Shown here: in pieces, positions 22,062 through 31,780 of the stretch | Layout: each line of letters starts with the position of its first letter | Position numbering within the stretch: the first letter of the stretch is position 1 | Position numbers and translations under genes: made by a program | Notes under the pieces: generated by a model | Databases searched by the model: none | Seen by the model: the letters and a program-made list of their open reading frames with translations, nothing else | Told to the model about the DNA's origin: nothing | DNA from: Argyresthia goedartella | Taxonomy: Eukaryota; Arthropoda; Insecta; Lepidoptera; Argyresthiidae | NCBI GenBank assembly: GCA_949825045.1 | Contig: OX463827.1 | Coordinates: forward strand, 5,974,501-6,038,500 | Reading direction: 5' to 3' | DNA: 64,000 nt

Positions 22062-22268
22062 TAAACATAAACATAAACATTTACATACAGGCACATACAT
22101 TGCTTCTGCCCCCCCTCTAGGATTCCCTGAGTCGTGGGAACCAGAAACAGCGACGTCACACACATATGAACATCCAAGACTATTTTTTTTGTTAATCCCC
22201 AGCCGGGGTTCGAACCCGGGACCTCTCGGATGGTAGACAGGGCCACTACTGCAGCGCCACAGAGGTCG
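22062..22268 (-). mobile_element. SINE-1, full length
   Basis: Minus-strand head: GACCTCTGTGGCGCTGCAGT, then box B GGTTCGAACCCCGGC in complement (AGCCGGGGTTCGAACCCGGG on plus). Body ACAGCGACGTCACACACATA and a tail of ACATAAACATAAACAT. Matches 43191-43386 in opposite orientation. Confidence 0.75.
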
Positions 22269-22440
22269 GAGATCGATATTCCAACCTGAAAAATTGGAGT
22301 TGCCTGTGTCTTCGAAATAAAAAAGTTTACTGTGTGTCGTTAGCAAAAAAAGAAAACGTTCTTAAATTATAATATACATCTAAAAAATATTTTGATATTT
22401 AGTTACCAACTCTTCGTCCTATGTCATTTATTCTTTCTTT

Positions 22441-22678
22441 CATTTAGCTACGGTTTAATGGGTTTTCACGCTTGCTTCTCACAAATTAACTCCGTGGTCT
22501 AATGGGTTTCACGCTTGCTTCTTACACAGAAGATGCAGGTTCGATTCCTGACCATGTACCAATGAGATAAATAATATATGCTGCGGCGATGGGCTGGCCC
22601 CCGTCACGCAAAAAATGCCACCCCGTATGGGATAAGGCGTGACGCTATGTATGTTTATGTGTCGTTCTTTCATTCATT
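22441..22678 (+). mobile_element. SINE-3 with duplicated head
   Basis: The head word GGTTTAATGGGTTTTCACGC near 22451 repeats as GGTCTAATGGGTTTCACGCT near 22496. Box B is GCAGGTTCGATTCCTGACC. The body GATGGGCTGGCCCCCGTCAC continues to a TTCATTC tail. A different family from SINE-1 and SINE-2. Confidence 0.6.
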
Positions 22679-22679
22679 T

Positions 22680-23595
22680 CACATCCCGTCTGTTAAACTT
22701 AAGGCTGACGACAACCCTTTACCCAATCAAATAAGTCAATTGCTAGTGAACACATGCAGCCTCATTGGTTTGAAACAATTTAACACAACCCCCAACGTAA
22801 ATGACCGTACTTTAGATCTTGTGCTGTGTAGCAACACTATCACTGTTTCCTCACCCGATGTTATATTATCTAAACTTGATGTACACCACCCTGCTCTTGA
22901 ATTTGACTTTGAATGCCAATGCACCAAACCTCTACTGAGCAAAGATACTCCAAAATACAACTTTAATAAAGCAGATTTCGACTCGATCATCCACAATTTA
23001 AATGAAATTAACTGGTCCGAAACTCTTAATCATCTCGATGCTGACAGTGCAACAAACATATTTTACAGGATTATTTACGGTACCTATTCTCGACGATTTA
23101 GTACCACTCAAGAAAGGGAAATCCGAAATGTTTCCCTTCTGGTTCACCCCAGCATTAATATCATGTCTGAAGCGCAAACATAAACTATGGCGCAAGTGGA
23201 AAACCTACAAATCTCAACTAGACTACGCAGAGTTTTCTATGTTGAGAGCACGATGTAAGGACCTAATTGAAAACTATTTCCGTGACTTCACGTCTCACAC
23301 CGAAAAGTCCTTAAGTATTAATATTAAACACTTTTGGAAATACGTATCGGCATTGCGTAAAAATGACAATGGTTACCCCAACAAGATGTCATTTAAGAAC
23401 CAACATTCTGAGAATCCGGCGGAAATAGCAGAAATGTTCTCATCATTCTTTAGCTCAGTGTATGAAACTAGAGACAACGTGGACGGGCTCGACATGGACA
23501 ACCTACCTTTATCACATGACTCCCACCAGATCGCGAACTTGCAATTCAGTAATAAAGATATCTTAAAGGCTTTGTACAAACTAGACACCAGATAA
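22680..23595 (+). pseudogene. LINE endonuclease end and EN-RT linker, frameshifted
   Basis: The first frame reads LIGLKQFNTTPNVNDRTLDL and SKLDVHHPALEFDF, matching the last blocks of the APE domain (the catalytic His pair is visible as HH). A frameshift near 23120-23130 moves reading to the frame FPFWFTPALISCLKRKHKLW and KSLSINIKHFWKYVSALRK, the usual linker. It breaks at a TAA after LYKLDTR at 23595, where the next conserved block (pPFFLKT) follows with bases missing. Confidence 0.75.
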
Positions 23596-24084
23596 ATTAA
23601 CTCCGTTCTTTCTTAAAACCGCCCGTACAGGTCTGTCTACCCCAATAACTATATTATTTAATAAATGTTTACGGGAAGGGATCTTCCCCCAGGTCTGGAA
23701 ACTCGCACATGTCACGCCTATACACAAATCAGATTTAAAATCCAAAGTCGAGAACTACAGACCAATCTCCATCCTTTCTGGAATCCCAAAAGTATTTGAA
23801 TCCCTTGTATACTTGCAATTCAGTAATAAAGATATCTTAAAGGCTTTGTACAAACTAGACACCAGATAAATTAACTCCGTTCTTTCTTAAAACCGCCCGT
23901 ACAGGTCTGTCTACCCCAATAACTATATTATTTAATAAATGTTTACGGGAAGGGATCTTCCCCCAGGTCTGGAAACTCGCACATGTCACGCCTATACACA
24001 AATCAGATTTAAAATCCAAAGTCGAGAACTACAGACCAATCTCCATCCTTTCTGGAATCCCAAAAGTATTTGAATCCCTTGTAT
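23537..24084 (+). repeat. 274-bp exact tandem duplication
   Basis: 23537-23810 and 23811-24084 are identical as far as I can compare by eye, both starting ACTTGCAATTCAGTAATAAA. Both copies share the same TAA-containing junction, so that defect predates the duplication. The unit is not a multiple of three. Confidence 0.85.
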
Positions 24085-24099
24085 ACTCTAGACTCTACG

Positions 24100-25010
24100 C
24101 CGTCCTGGAAACCCAAATTACAGAGCATCAACACGGTTTCATGAAAAAAAAATCCACCGTCACAAACCTTCTTGTTTTCACTAACTTTCTATTAGAATCC
24201 ATGGACAAGCGATGCCAAATAGATGTCATTTATACAGGTTTCCGTAAGGCATTTGATAAAGTCGATCACCTACTGCTGCTCCGCAAGCTTGCTTTTAATG
24301 GAATCCGCGGAAATCTGCTGCGATGGTTCGCTTCTTACATTAGCAATAGACGCCAAGCGGTTGTAATCAATGGCCATATTTCAAAGGTCTCGTGTGTCTC
24401 CTCAGGGGTGACTCAGGGCTCAATCTTGGGACCATTACAATACATCCTGTTTGTCAACGAGATTTGTGAATGTTTCCATCATACAAAAATATCCATGTTT
24501 GCAGACGATCTTAAGATTTACAAAAATATTAATTCTAACGAGGACTGTACTCTTTTTCAAGAGGATCTTTACAGATTCTCCCAATTCAGTTCAGACAACA
24601 AACTATTCCTAGCTTTCGACAAATGTAAACATGTTACTTTCACAAAAAAACATAATGGTATAACAACAGACTTCAATATCAATGATCACATTATAAGCAA
24701 AACCAACAGCATTAGGGAACTTGGCGTGACTCTGGACAGCAAACTACAATTAGACGACCACATAGACAAGATATGCAAAAAAGCCTATCAAATGCTAGGT
24801 TTCATATTAAAAGTAGGAAAAAACTTCCGAAGCACTGAGACATATATTACCCTTTACAAAACACTTGTTCGCCCGCAGCTCGAATACGCATCCGTAGTCT
24901 GGGACCCATTATATATAATATACATAGATAAAATTGAAATGATCCAAAAAAATAATAGTTTAAAAAAACTAAAAAAACACGCCTTTATATCTAACCGAAC
25001 TAAAAATTAG
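24100..25010 (+). pseudogene. LINE reverse transcriptase, 3' fused to inserted element
   Basis: RT blocks: HQHGFMKKKSTVTNLL, VIYTGFRKAFDKVDH (motif A), VTQGSILGPLQYILF, and MFADDLKIY (motif C with both Asp), then LGVTLDSKLQLDDHIDKICK, RPQLEYASVVWDP and IEMIQK. The last 19 codons before the stop at 25010 come from the inserted element rather than the LINE. The true continuation is at 26829. Upstream damage means no intact ORF2. Confidence 0.85.
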
Positions 25011-25435
25011 AAAATAATTTTTAATTTCAGAGAGTTTATAATACAGTAGTAGAAGATCGAACAATCAATCAGAATTTATCACCTCAAAATAAAATTATAA
25101 TAAAGTTTAAGTAATTAACAAAAGAATTCAATTCAGAGTAAACAGCGTGGGGTGCTTGATAAAGTAAATGTAACAACCATTCTATTGGCAACTATCTATG
25201 AGAGGAGAGTTATGAAAAGTAGTAAAATGCACCCCACGCTTTTTACTCTGAATTGAATTCTTTTGATAGTTACTTAAACTTTATTATAATTTTATTTTGA
25301 GGTGATAAATTCTGATTGATTGTTCGATCTTCCACTACTGTATTATAAACTATCTGAAATTAAAAAATATTTTCTAATTTTTAGTTCGGTTAGCTATAAA
25401 AGCGTGTTTTTTTAGTTTTTTTAAACTATTATTTA
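24952..25435. repeat. Long imperfect palindrome, about 200-bp arms
   Basis: The left arm (AATAGTTTAAAAAAACTAAA, CCGAACTAAAAATTAGAAAA, GATCGAACAATCAATCAGAA, GAATTCAATTCAGAGTAAAC) is mirrored by the right arm ending near 25435. The arms are more than 90% alike by eye. The spacer of about 70 bp is bordered by GCGTGGGGTGC and GCACCCCACGC. It forms the 3' portion of the Helentron remnant. Confidence 0.9.
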
Positions 25436-25497
25436 TTTTTCATTTTTTAGTTCGATTTATCAATTAGTTATTTGTTGACATGTGGTATTGAAATTTC

Positions 25498-26513
25498 TCA
25501 CAAATTATTTCGCAATCTCATCATTTCATTCAAAGCTTCACTGTTGCATGGGGTTTTTCGTGTTAACTTAGAACAATCGAGTTCTTCAATCCGAATACCG
25601 TCTAATGATCTTACACGACTAAGTGCTACATTAGCTTGTCCAGCAGCAAACAGTCGCGAGCCTAGATAAATGACTGCATGATCGACTGTACAACCTTGCA
25701 TCTTGTGGACGGTCGAAGCCCAACTCAGGATTAATGGCAACATTCGTCTCTCAGCAGTTCCATAACTGTATTTCGCTGGGAACTGTATCGATATTGGTTT
25801 AATCATGTGCACACCATCTGATCCGAAATCGATACGGACTGACGGGATGTCTTCCGCGTATAGTTGGCCTCTGCGAAAATTTGGCCAGATAATTTCTGTG
25901 ATAAAACCCATATTGCCATTCACTAAACCTTTCGACATGTCAATGTTTGTCCTCAACATCACTTTAGCTCCTACGAATATTTTCAATACATTCGGAAGAC
26001 CTCCGGTTTTATTAATATCGCTTGGTATCACAGAATCTAAGTCCTTGTTACCTAGATTTCGAGTAGCATCAAGTTGGTCTTGTGCTTTTATTGTATAACT
26101 AACTGTCACTTTATTCTTAAAACTCTGGAGAACTTTTTCGTTGTGTCTAGCAACCTGATCATTCGTTGGGTATATTCTTAATGCACTCTCGATTGAGAAT
26201 TCATTAGTCGCATCTGTTGAAACTTTTTCAAGTAGAATTTCAAGATGCCTAGACGTCATTTCTCCAACTCTAAGGGCGTTAAGCACATCTATAAATGTCG
26301 TGTTTCCTTGTTGACGCATATTTTGTTTAAGTTCAATCAGACCGAACTGTCGCCACAAATGTGTAGCTGGCTTCATGTGTTCTGGTTGTTGAAAAACTTG
26401 ATGTCCTCGAACAGGTGGTAACTGCATTAGATCACCAAAGAGAATCACGTTTATGCCTCCAAAACAAGCGTCCGAGGTTTTCAGCTGTCGCAAACGAGTT
26501 AAATCAATATGTA
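25498..26513 (-). pseudogene. PIF1-like DNA helicase, N-terminally truncated
   Basis: An open frame of about 338 codons reads LRQLKTSDACFGGINVILFG, DLMQLPPV (superfamily 1 motif III), WRQFGLIELKQNMRQ, YPTNDQVARHNEKVL, GAKVMLRTNIDMSKGLVNG, STVHKMQGCTVDHAVIYL and QANVALSRVRSLDGI (motifs V-VI). Walker A and B are absent because homology stops at a junction near 26513, upstream of which lies an S4 fragment. PIF1-family enzymes unwind DNA 5' to 3', and in Helitrons the helicase is fused to Rep. The surviving frame has no stops, so loss may be fairly recent. A captured host PIF1 is less likely given the flanking ends. Confidence 0.85.
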
Positions 26514-26526
26514 AGGGGGCGTCGAT

Positions 26527-26636
26527 ACAATAATTCTTTCAATACCACATACAAACTTATGAATGCACCTGGTTACATACATGAAGTATGAAAGTAGTTG
26601 CACCAATAACTTTGTAAACAACATTTTGCTATGTAT
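26527..26636 (-). mobile_element. S4 repeat fragment
   Basis: CAATAATTCTTTCAATACCA, then ATGAATGCACCTGGTTACAT and GCACCAATAACTTTGTAAAC is the complement of the middle of the S4 repeats at 3540-3650 and 40470-40560. It sits inside the Helentron remnant. Confidence 0.7.
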
Positions 26637-26828
26637 TAATCCTGGCCGTCCTAATAAGGATAATGGGAAACTGTTATCAAATTATTGCATTGTCATCGGT
26701 CCTTGATACGTATGCAAAGTTTGAAATTAATCAGACTTCTGGAAACTGGTGAAAATTAAGTTCAAAGATTCCATTACATACATAGATACATACATACATA
26801 CAACCCAAGCTAATAAAAGCGTGTTAAA

Positions 26829-27200
26829 AAGTTTCTAAGATGCCTACACTACAGAATGACCCGCAATCACCTACACTACCAAGAATTACTACACCAATAC
26901 AAGTTATTATCTCTTGCCGATAGGAGACAAATGCTCGGAGCAACAACACTTTTCAAAATATGCAATAATTTGTATAATTGCCCACAGTTGCTAGAACAAA
27001 TAAAATTTAGAGCCCCTGCACGACAGACCCGTCTCCAAAACCTATTTGCTGTCCCCGTAAGTAACACCAACGCCGGCCTTAGAGCACCCTTGCGTAGAAT
27101 CTGCGACAACTACAACAAAAACCTTGCCTCGGTCGACATCTTTAATAACACACTAAACAAATATAAAAATCTCTTGCATGGTTTGCTCTTCTCCAAATAA
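26829..27200 (+). pseudogene. LINE ORF2 C-terminus (continuation)
   Basis: The frame KKFLRCLHYRMTRNHLHYQE, LLSLADRRQMLGATTLFKIC, PLRRICDNYNKNLASVDIFN ends at a TAA at 27198. This is the C-terminal segment usually following IEMIQKKF in Jockey-like ORF2, so it is the other half of the LINE broken at 24948. Uninterrupted across about 120 codons. Confidence 0.8.
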
Positions 27201-28315
27201 ACTTGAAACCACTTATGTATAAAACCATCTAAATTCCTCCTTCCCGCACATCACATTGTAATACAGGCGTAAACTATTCCTCTTTTTTTTCCAAATGTAA
27301 TCTGCATGTTAGTACGTAAGTTTCCTACAATAACTATTTGTATATCAGTGAGAAACGTCCATAGGGACTGAGTTAACTCAATCCTTCATGTATAATTATC
27401 GCAGTCTTATTCCACTCATGTACCCTGCCTGTTCTCCGAATAAATAAATAAATAAAATAAACGAAATGTGTCTAATTTTGCTAACCAGATTTTCGTCGGA
27501 AGTACAATTTTGGGAAATAATGTTATTTCTAAGCAAAATTTAGACCGGTTTTAGTAAAACCGTAAAGTAGTGGTTATTACAACGGAATGTATAACCTACT
27601 TCGAGTGATCCTTTTGGAATATCAAGCTTTGAGATCACGTGACATTTGCCTATCTTAATCCTCAGACAAACGAAACTCTTTGGTCTTAATCAGTCAGCAG
27701 TGCGGCCATAAAAAGATGGCCCGCGATTTTGAGCCTTAGAGTACATCACCTAGTTTTTTTTATTAGGGGCCTATGTAGAGATGGGCCGGATCCTGGTTTT
27801 ACCGGGTAATGGGTAACGGGTACCCGGCATAACTTTTGCCGGATCTGCCGGATATCCGGGAAAAATTACCCGGCATTAAAATGTATTTTAAAACCTACCG
27901 CACGAAAGGGCTAAGGTGGTGCGAGGTGAGTACAAATCCGTACACTTGGTGGGAAGCCAACAAAAAGACCTTCCCGATCATTGAGCTATATATTACTATA
28001 GAGACGCCGTCTCGAACCAAAAACGTGTCGCAACTAGATCACAAGCGGGGCGGGGGGATGGTGCGACCTGCCGTGAGCTTGACGTGTCGTCCCTGTAGAT
28101 TACACACCGCAGAAGTGACGCCGCTTTTATACCTACAAAACTTCATTTGATTGAGTGCGGTCTATTACAAAATGTACCGATCTAAGTATTCATTGTAACC
28201 GAGATTTAAACAAAGGTTTATGTAGATGACTTGCGCTTTCGCATTATCTAAGTGTCATCGTTATCTATACTGCCATAATTTCAAAATGAACTGAAAAGTA
28301 AATTATTTTTACAGC

Positions 28316-28528
28316 TTGTATATGTCACCGGAAAATAATACGATCCGCAAGTTTATAAATTTCCTAATTTTTTTTCCGCAAGTTTATAAATATACTAACC
28401 TAACCTAACCTAACATAACCTAACCTAACCTAACCTAACCTAGCCTAATATAATCTAGAAGGAAGTTTATAAATTTCCTAGGAAATTTATAAAATTGCGG
28501 ATCGTATTATTTTCCGGTGACATATATA
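28316..28528. mobile_element. MITE, TIR type III, with telomeric-repeat centre
   Basis: TATATGTCACCGGAAAATAA, then TACGATCCGCAAGTTTATAA at the left is mirrored at the right for about 50 bp. Possible target duplication TTTACAGC / TTTATAGC. Instead of the hairpin core, the centre holds a CCTAA tract (28395-28450). Confidence 0.75.
28395..28450 (-). repeat. Interstitial (TTAGG)n telomere-type tract
   Basis: Plus strand reads (CTAAC)n with a few variants (ATAAC, CTAGC), about eleven units. This is the complement of the insect telomere unit TTAGG. Confidence 0.85.
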
Positions 28529-28992
28529 TTTATAGCCTTCTTCACTTAGGATGCTGGATTCTAGCGATACCACACACTTCGAAATCGGTTCAGGCTTTAA
28601 GAAGGTGTGGTGGAAATAATAAAATATGTACCCACATGAACCTTGAAAACTATACACTCCGTTTTTGGGGGCAGTCGTGTTAAAATATTACCAAACATGT
28701 TTTGTTAGTTTAGGAGTCCTCTACCCATATTTTCCACATTCATCATATTCTATGGTTTTCATACAAAAGTCGGGTACAGTAGAAAATAATGTTCAAAATT
28801 AGTTTTGGATTATTTTAGTTGATATTTTGCTTACTTACTGATGATACGTCACGCCACTATCTTTTTTCTTCGTACTAGTCGCATTTTTACAAGTTTACAA
28901 GACGCAGGAGGCATTTTTGAGCTGTTTTTAGTCACAATATCCGCATGCGGTTGCTATGAGCGCTGGCGAGGGACTAAAGGGAATAACGCCGG

Positions 28993-29226
28993 TTGGCGTT
29001 AGGTCATGGCGCAAATAAATGGTTCGCGGTGACGGTTCCATACGCTAGTAATAGTAGTTCAATGTTCCCGATACTAACCAAGCTAGCAGCCACGTACCTA
29101 TCGACTCCATCCAACTCCATATATTCAGAACGGCTGTTTTCGGAGGCTGGATTGGTTTATGAAAAGAAACAAAAACGTCTTGATCCTAAGCGTGCCGAAA
29201 AACGTGTATTTTTTATTACAATCTGA
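28993..29226 (+). pseudogene. hAT transposase C-terminal dimerisation domain
   Basis: FPILTKLAATYLSTPSNSIY, SERLFSEAGLVYEKKQKRLD and PKRAEKRVFF match the hATC dimerisation domain of ZBED-like hAT transposases (typical PATSVPSERLFS motif). It ends in a TGA at 29224-29226. The N-terminal zinc finger and most of the catalytic domain are gone. Confidence 0.85.
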
Positions 29227-29542
29227 CGAATTTTAAGTTTGTTTATTGACATAAAAATAACAAATTAATAAATGGATCTCAAATTCTCGATGACTAGTTG
29301 CTGTAATAATGAATGCGAAATAAAGACATGATTTAATACCAAATATGTAGATAGTAATGTCAAAATTTAAAGTTGATTTAATAACAAAGTGTATATAATT
29401 TATATTTATAAACACGTTTCCCTATGAAAAAATATATTTTCTTGTTTTTTTTTTGTAGTCACTGCATTACCCAGAACCTAGCATCATTATCCAGAACCCG
29501 GCCGAATCTTGAAAATCTTAGCCGGGTACCCGGTGCATCTCT

Positions 29543-30170
29543 CTTAAACACAATTAAACCAATCAAAAGTTTGACTGACAACTATAACATTCTGTCTATA
29601 TGTCTTATTTAGGAAATGACAGTGTCTCTAATAAACCAGTAATATTATTGTTTGTGAACGTGGGTAATTTTAAAACTTCTATAAGTTGTAAAGTTGTAAG
29701 GCATTCGGGATGCGTATTTCCTTATTCGTATTGAATTCGTCCCTTCTCGTCGGTACCAAATCAATACGGTTATAGTGTAAATATTGTCATACATAATAAT
29801 CGCCGTAACCATATTGGCCTCGTCATCAGGTAGCAACGAATTCAATACGCTTCCGGTGCAGGTTTTTTATACAATTTAGTACGTCCTTAAACGTATAGAT
29901 ATTGTCCCCTCCTAACTTATCTTTCCTTTTTGAGGAAAAATAATTAAATAGGGTCTTACGTGTCATAGATAAGTAGCATTGGATTTTGTCAATGTAAAAT
30001 ACATCGTTGCAAAGAAATACACCATTGCATTTGCATTTATCTCTTTCAAACTAGGTATAATGACTGATAATGAACTTACACAATAATTTTGCGAACATAC
30101 TCAACACCACTTTAGGAGCTTCGAAGCACCGAATATCTTTTTCGATGCAATATATTATTGTTATGTACTT
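29543..30170. other. Unassigned stretch
   Basis: Words such as CGTATTGAATTCGTCCCTTC (29728) and the related CGAATTCAATACGCTTCC (29838) and AAATTCAATACGGATAAGG (30717) recur, hinting at an unnamed repeat spanning 29700-30750. Confidence 0.4.
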
Positions 30171-30308
30171 GGCAGGCCTAAAAGGAGATGGCGGGACGGC
30201 CTCGACAAGTTTTTGCCGGGGTGGCCGGAGGTGGCACAGACCAGGGAAGTGTGGACGAAAGAGGGGGAGGCCTTTGCCCAGCAGTGGGACACCTTAATGG
30301 CTAAATAA
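30171..30308 (+). pseudogene. RTE-like LINE C-terminal fragment
   Basis: A frame of 45 codons reads GRPKRRWRDGLDKFLPGWPE, then TREVWTKEGEAFAQQWDT and a TAA. The GRPKRRWRDDLD ... EAFAQQWD block is the conserved tail of insect RTE-like polyproteins. A second RTE lineage, distinct from the 18690 and 55629 copies. Confidence 0.8.
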
Positions 30309-31602
30309 AAAAATATATACTTGCCAGCGCCACCGATGATAAAAAAATGAGATTCGTTGCAAAAAGTACTCCTGACATTTTTTTTTCCTGTTAATAGCTA
30401 TTTTTAGGACCTAGGATCCAGAACATATTGCTAAAAACCGGGTTGGTATGTAGTTATGCACTGATGCTATACCTTGATCCAGACTTCAAGAGGCAAGTGA
30501 AAAAACATGTACTATACTGTGTAATGTCATCCATGTTAGCTAACCACCTCGAGAGACATACATACATACGCGCACGGGAGTTTCGTTTTAATACAAAAAA
30601 ATGCCCATAACCACGGGCATAAAAAATTTCGTCAACACGGAGAGACGAAATCGATGCGCTCACGAAGCATAAATGAATTTCCATTACGGTATTGATGTGG
30701 TCACGAAGAGGGGATAAATTCAATACGGATAAGGAAATACGCATACGGGATACCTTTTGGTTAAAAATGTGTTGTAGTCTTCTGATTTCTCAGCAACATT
30801 TTTTTCAGTAGCAAGGCGCGACGTGGTTGGTAGGCAGTAATGCATTGATGCTTTACCTTGACCCAGACTTAAGAGACAAGTAAAGTATACTTATATATAC
30901 AAAAACATGTAGTATACTTGTAATGTCATCTATGTTACTCGTATTATCACCATATGCTTGGTCATTCATTACGGCGAACTTTTTGCTTTGTCAGTATTTA
31001 TTTAGATCGGGGAAACTATGCAGGGAGAAAGAAGTCGTATCTTTGATTGAATTCCAGTCTGCGTGAGTTGGTATATAAGTGAAGAGTGACACAATTATTA
31101 TTTCTTGAAACAATTTTTAGCGCAGGTAGAATGAATTTTACAGGATTTACAGTTCAGTCCATTATCTTTCTGTTCCTTCATACCGGATGTTATGACCATG
31201 ATGACTATGTTTGCTATTGGCGAGTTTTTAGAGGTAACTTGGATATAAAACTGCGCAATATTTTGCCGTTTGTGTTTATTTAAGCTCAATTCTATTCGAT
31301 AAAATCTTGCCCTCCTCAATATGATGTTATCTTGTTTAACTTCTATTAATCATGCGTTTGCAATATATGTGATCTTTGAAATATCTATTTTTGATTTCAT
31401 TCGTAGGTAAGCTTTGCTGTATATGTTAATTCCAAGGTGAGTGTTGTGAAGAGTAGGAGTTTTCTGTTAGGTAAGTATGTAAAGAGGTAAATAAAGTTGT
31501 GATTTGCCATTTTTGCCCTTCCCAGCAGTAGATATAAGTAGGTACCTGACATACCAAAGTAGAACAGGGTTTTTTCGATTGGCTTGTATTTAATAGCACA
31601 TC
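30309..31602. other. Unassigned stretch
   Basis: Two related segments, GCACTGATGCTATACCTTGA (30458) and GCATTGATGCTTTACCTTGA (30841), each followed by AAACATGTA and TGTAATGTCATC words, form a diverged direct repeat about 380 bp apart. No domain recognised. Confidence 0.45.
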
Positions 31603-31780
31603 AAAAATACTGATTTGCACAGCAAAAAAGGCTCAACAAAATCACTTTTTATGTTTTAAATATTTTATGTGTACTTCAGTTTATGTTTTAAGAATTTTTT
31701 GTTGTTCTTACATGTTCGCTTCGCTTCGCTCACCCCCTTTAACCTTCACTTAAGCTACTGCAGCATTTTGCCCTGATATT

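Larger units (their letters stand above)
24949..26828 (-). mobile_element. Helentron (Helitron2-like) remnant
   Basis: Inserted in a run of A/T within a LINE codon string with no target duplication, fitting a T-T insertion on the minus strand. The minus-strand 5' end has TTAACACGCTTTTATTAGCT. Near the 3' end, the inner copy gives AGCTATAAAAGCGTGTT and the terminal copy a diverged version, followed by a small AGTTT/AAACT hairpin close to the end. Asymmetric inverted ends plus a sub-terminal hairpin and a PIF1-like helicase are the published traits of Helentrons. The Rep domain and much of the helicase are missing. Confidence 0.6.
22680..27461 (+). mobile_element. Jockey-like LINE interrupted by a Helentron remnant
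   Basis: Coding sequence runs from the endonuclease end (22680) through RT to about 24948. It resumes in the correct frame at about 26829 (KKFLRCLHYRMTRNHLHYQE) and ends with a 3' UTR and an AATAAATAAATAAA tail near 27461. The intervening 1.88 kb is a separate element. The 5' end is truncated inside the endonuclease domain, directly abutting the SINE-3 tail. Confidence 0.8.
27777..29542 (+). mobile_element. hAT remnant
   Basis: The left end AGAGATGGGCCGGAT and the right complement AGAGATGCACCGGGTACCCG match hAT-type TIRs; GGTACCCGG words recur near both ends. The interior holds a C-terminal hAT dimerisation domain and a degenerate WWEANKKTFPII stretch near 27940. A type III MITE is nested at 28316-28528. 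An 8-bp target duplication was not found. Confidence 0.6.

Noticed and set aside
22490..22560. tRNA-like sequence with GGTTCGATTCC
   Set aside because: The head is partly duplicated and continues into a SINE-like body with a TTCATTC tail; no full cloverleaf could be drawn.
25498..26513. Host PIF1 helicase gene
   Set aside because: It lacks the Walker motifs, ends at an abrupt junction, and lies within an element that splits a LINE; a transposon origin fits better.
28395..28450. Chromosome end (telomere)
   Set aside because: The TTAGG tract is only about 55 bp, imperfect, and enclosed by MITE ends with unrelated DNA on both sides.
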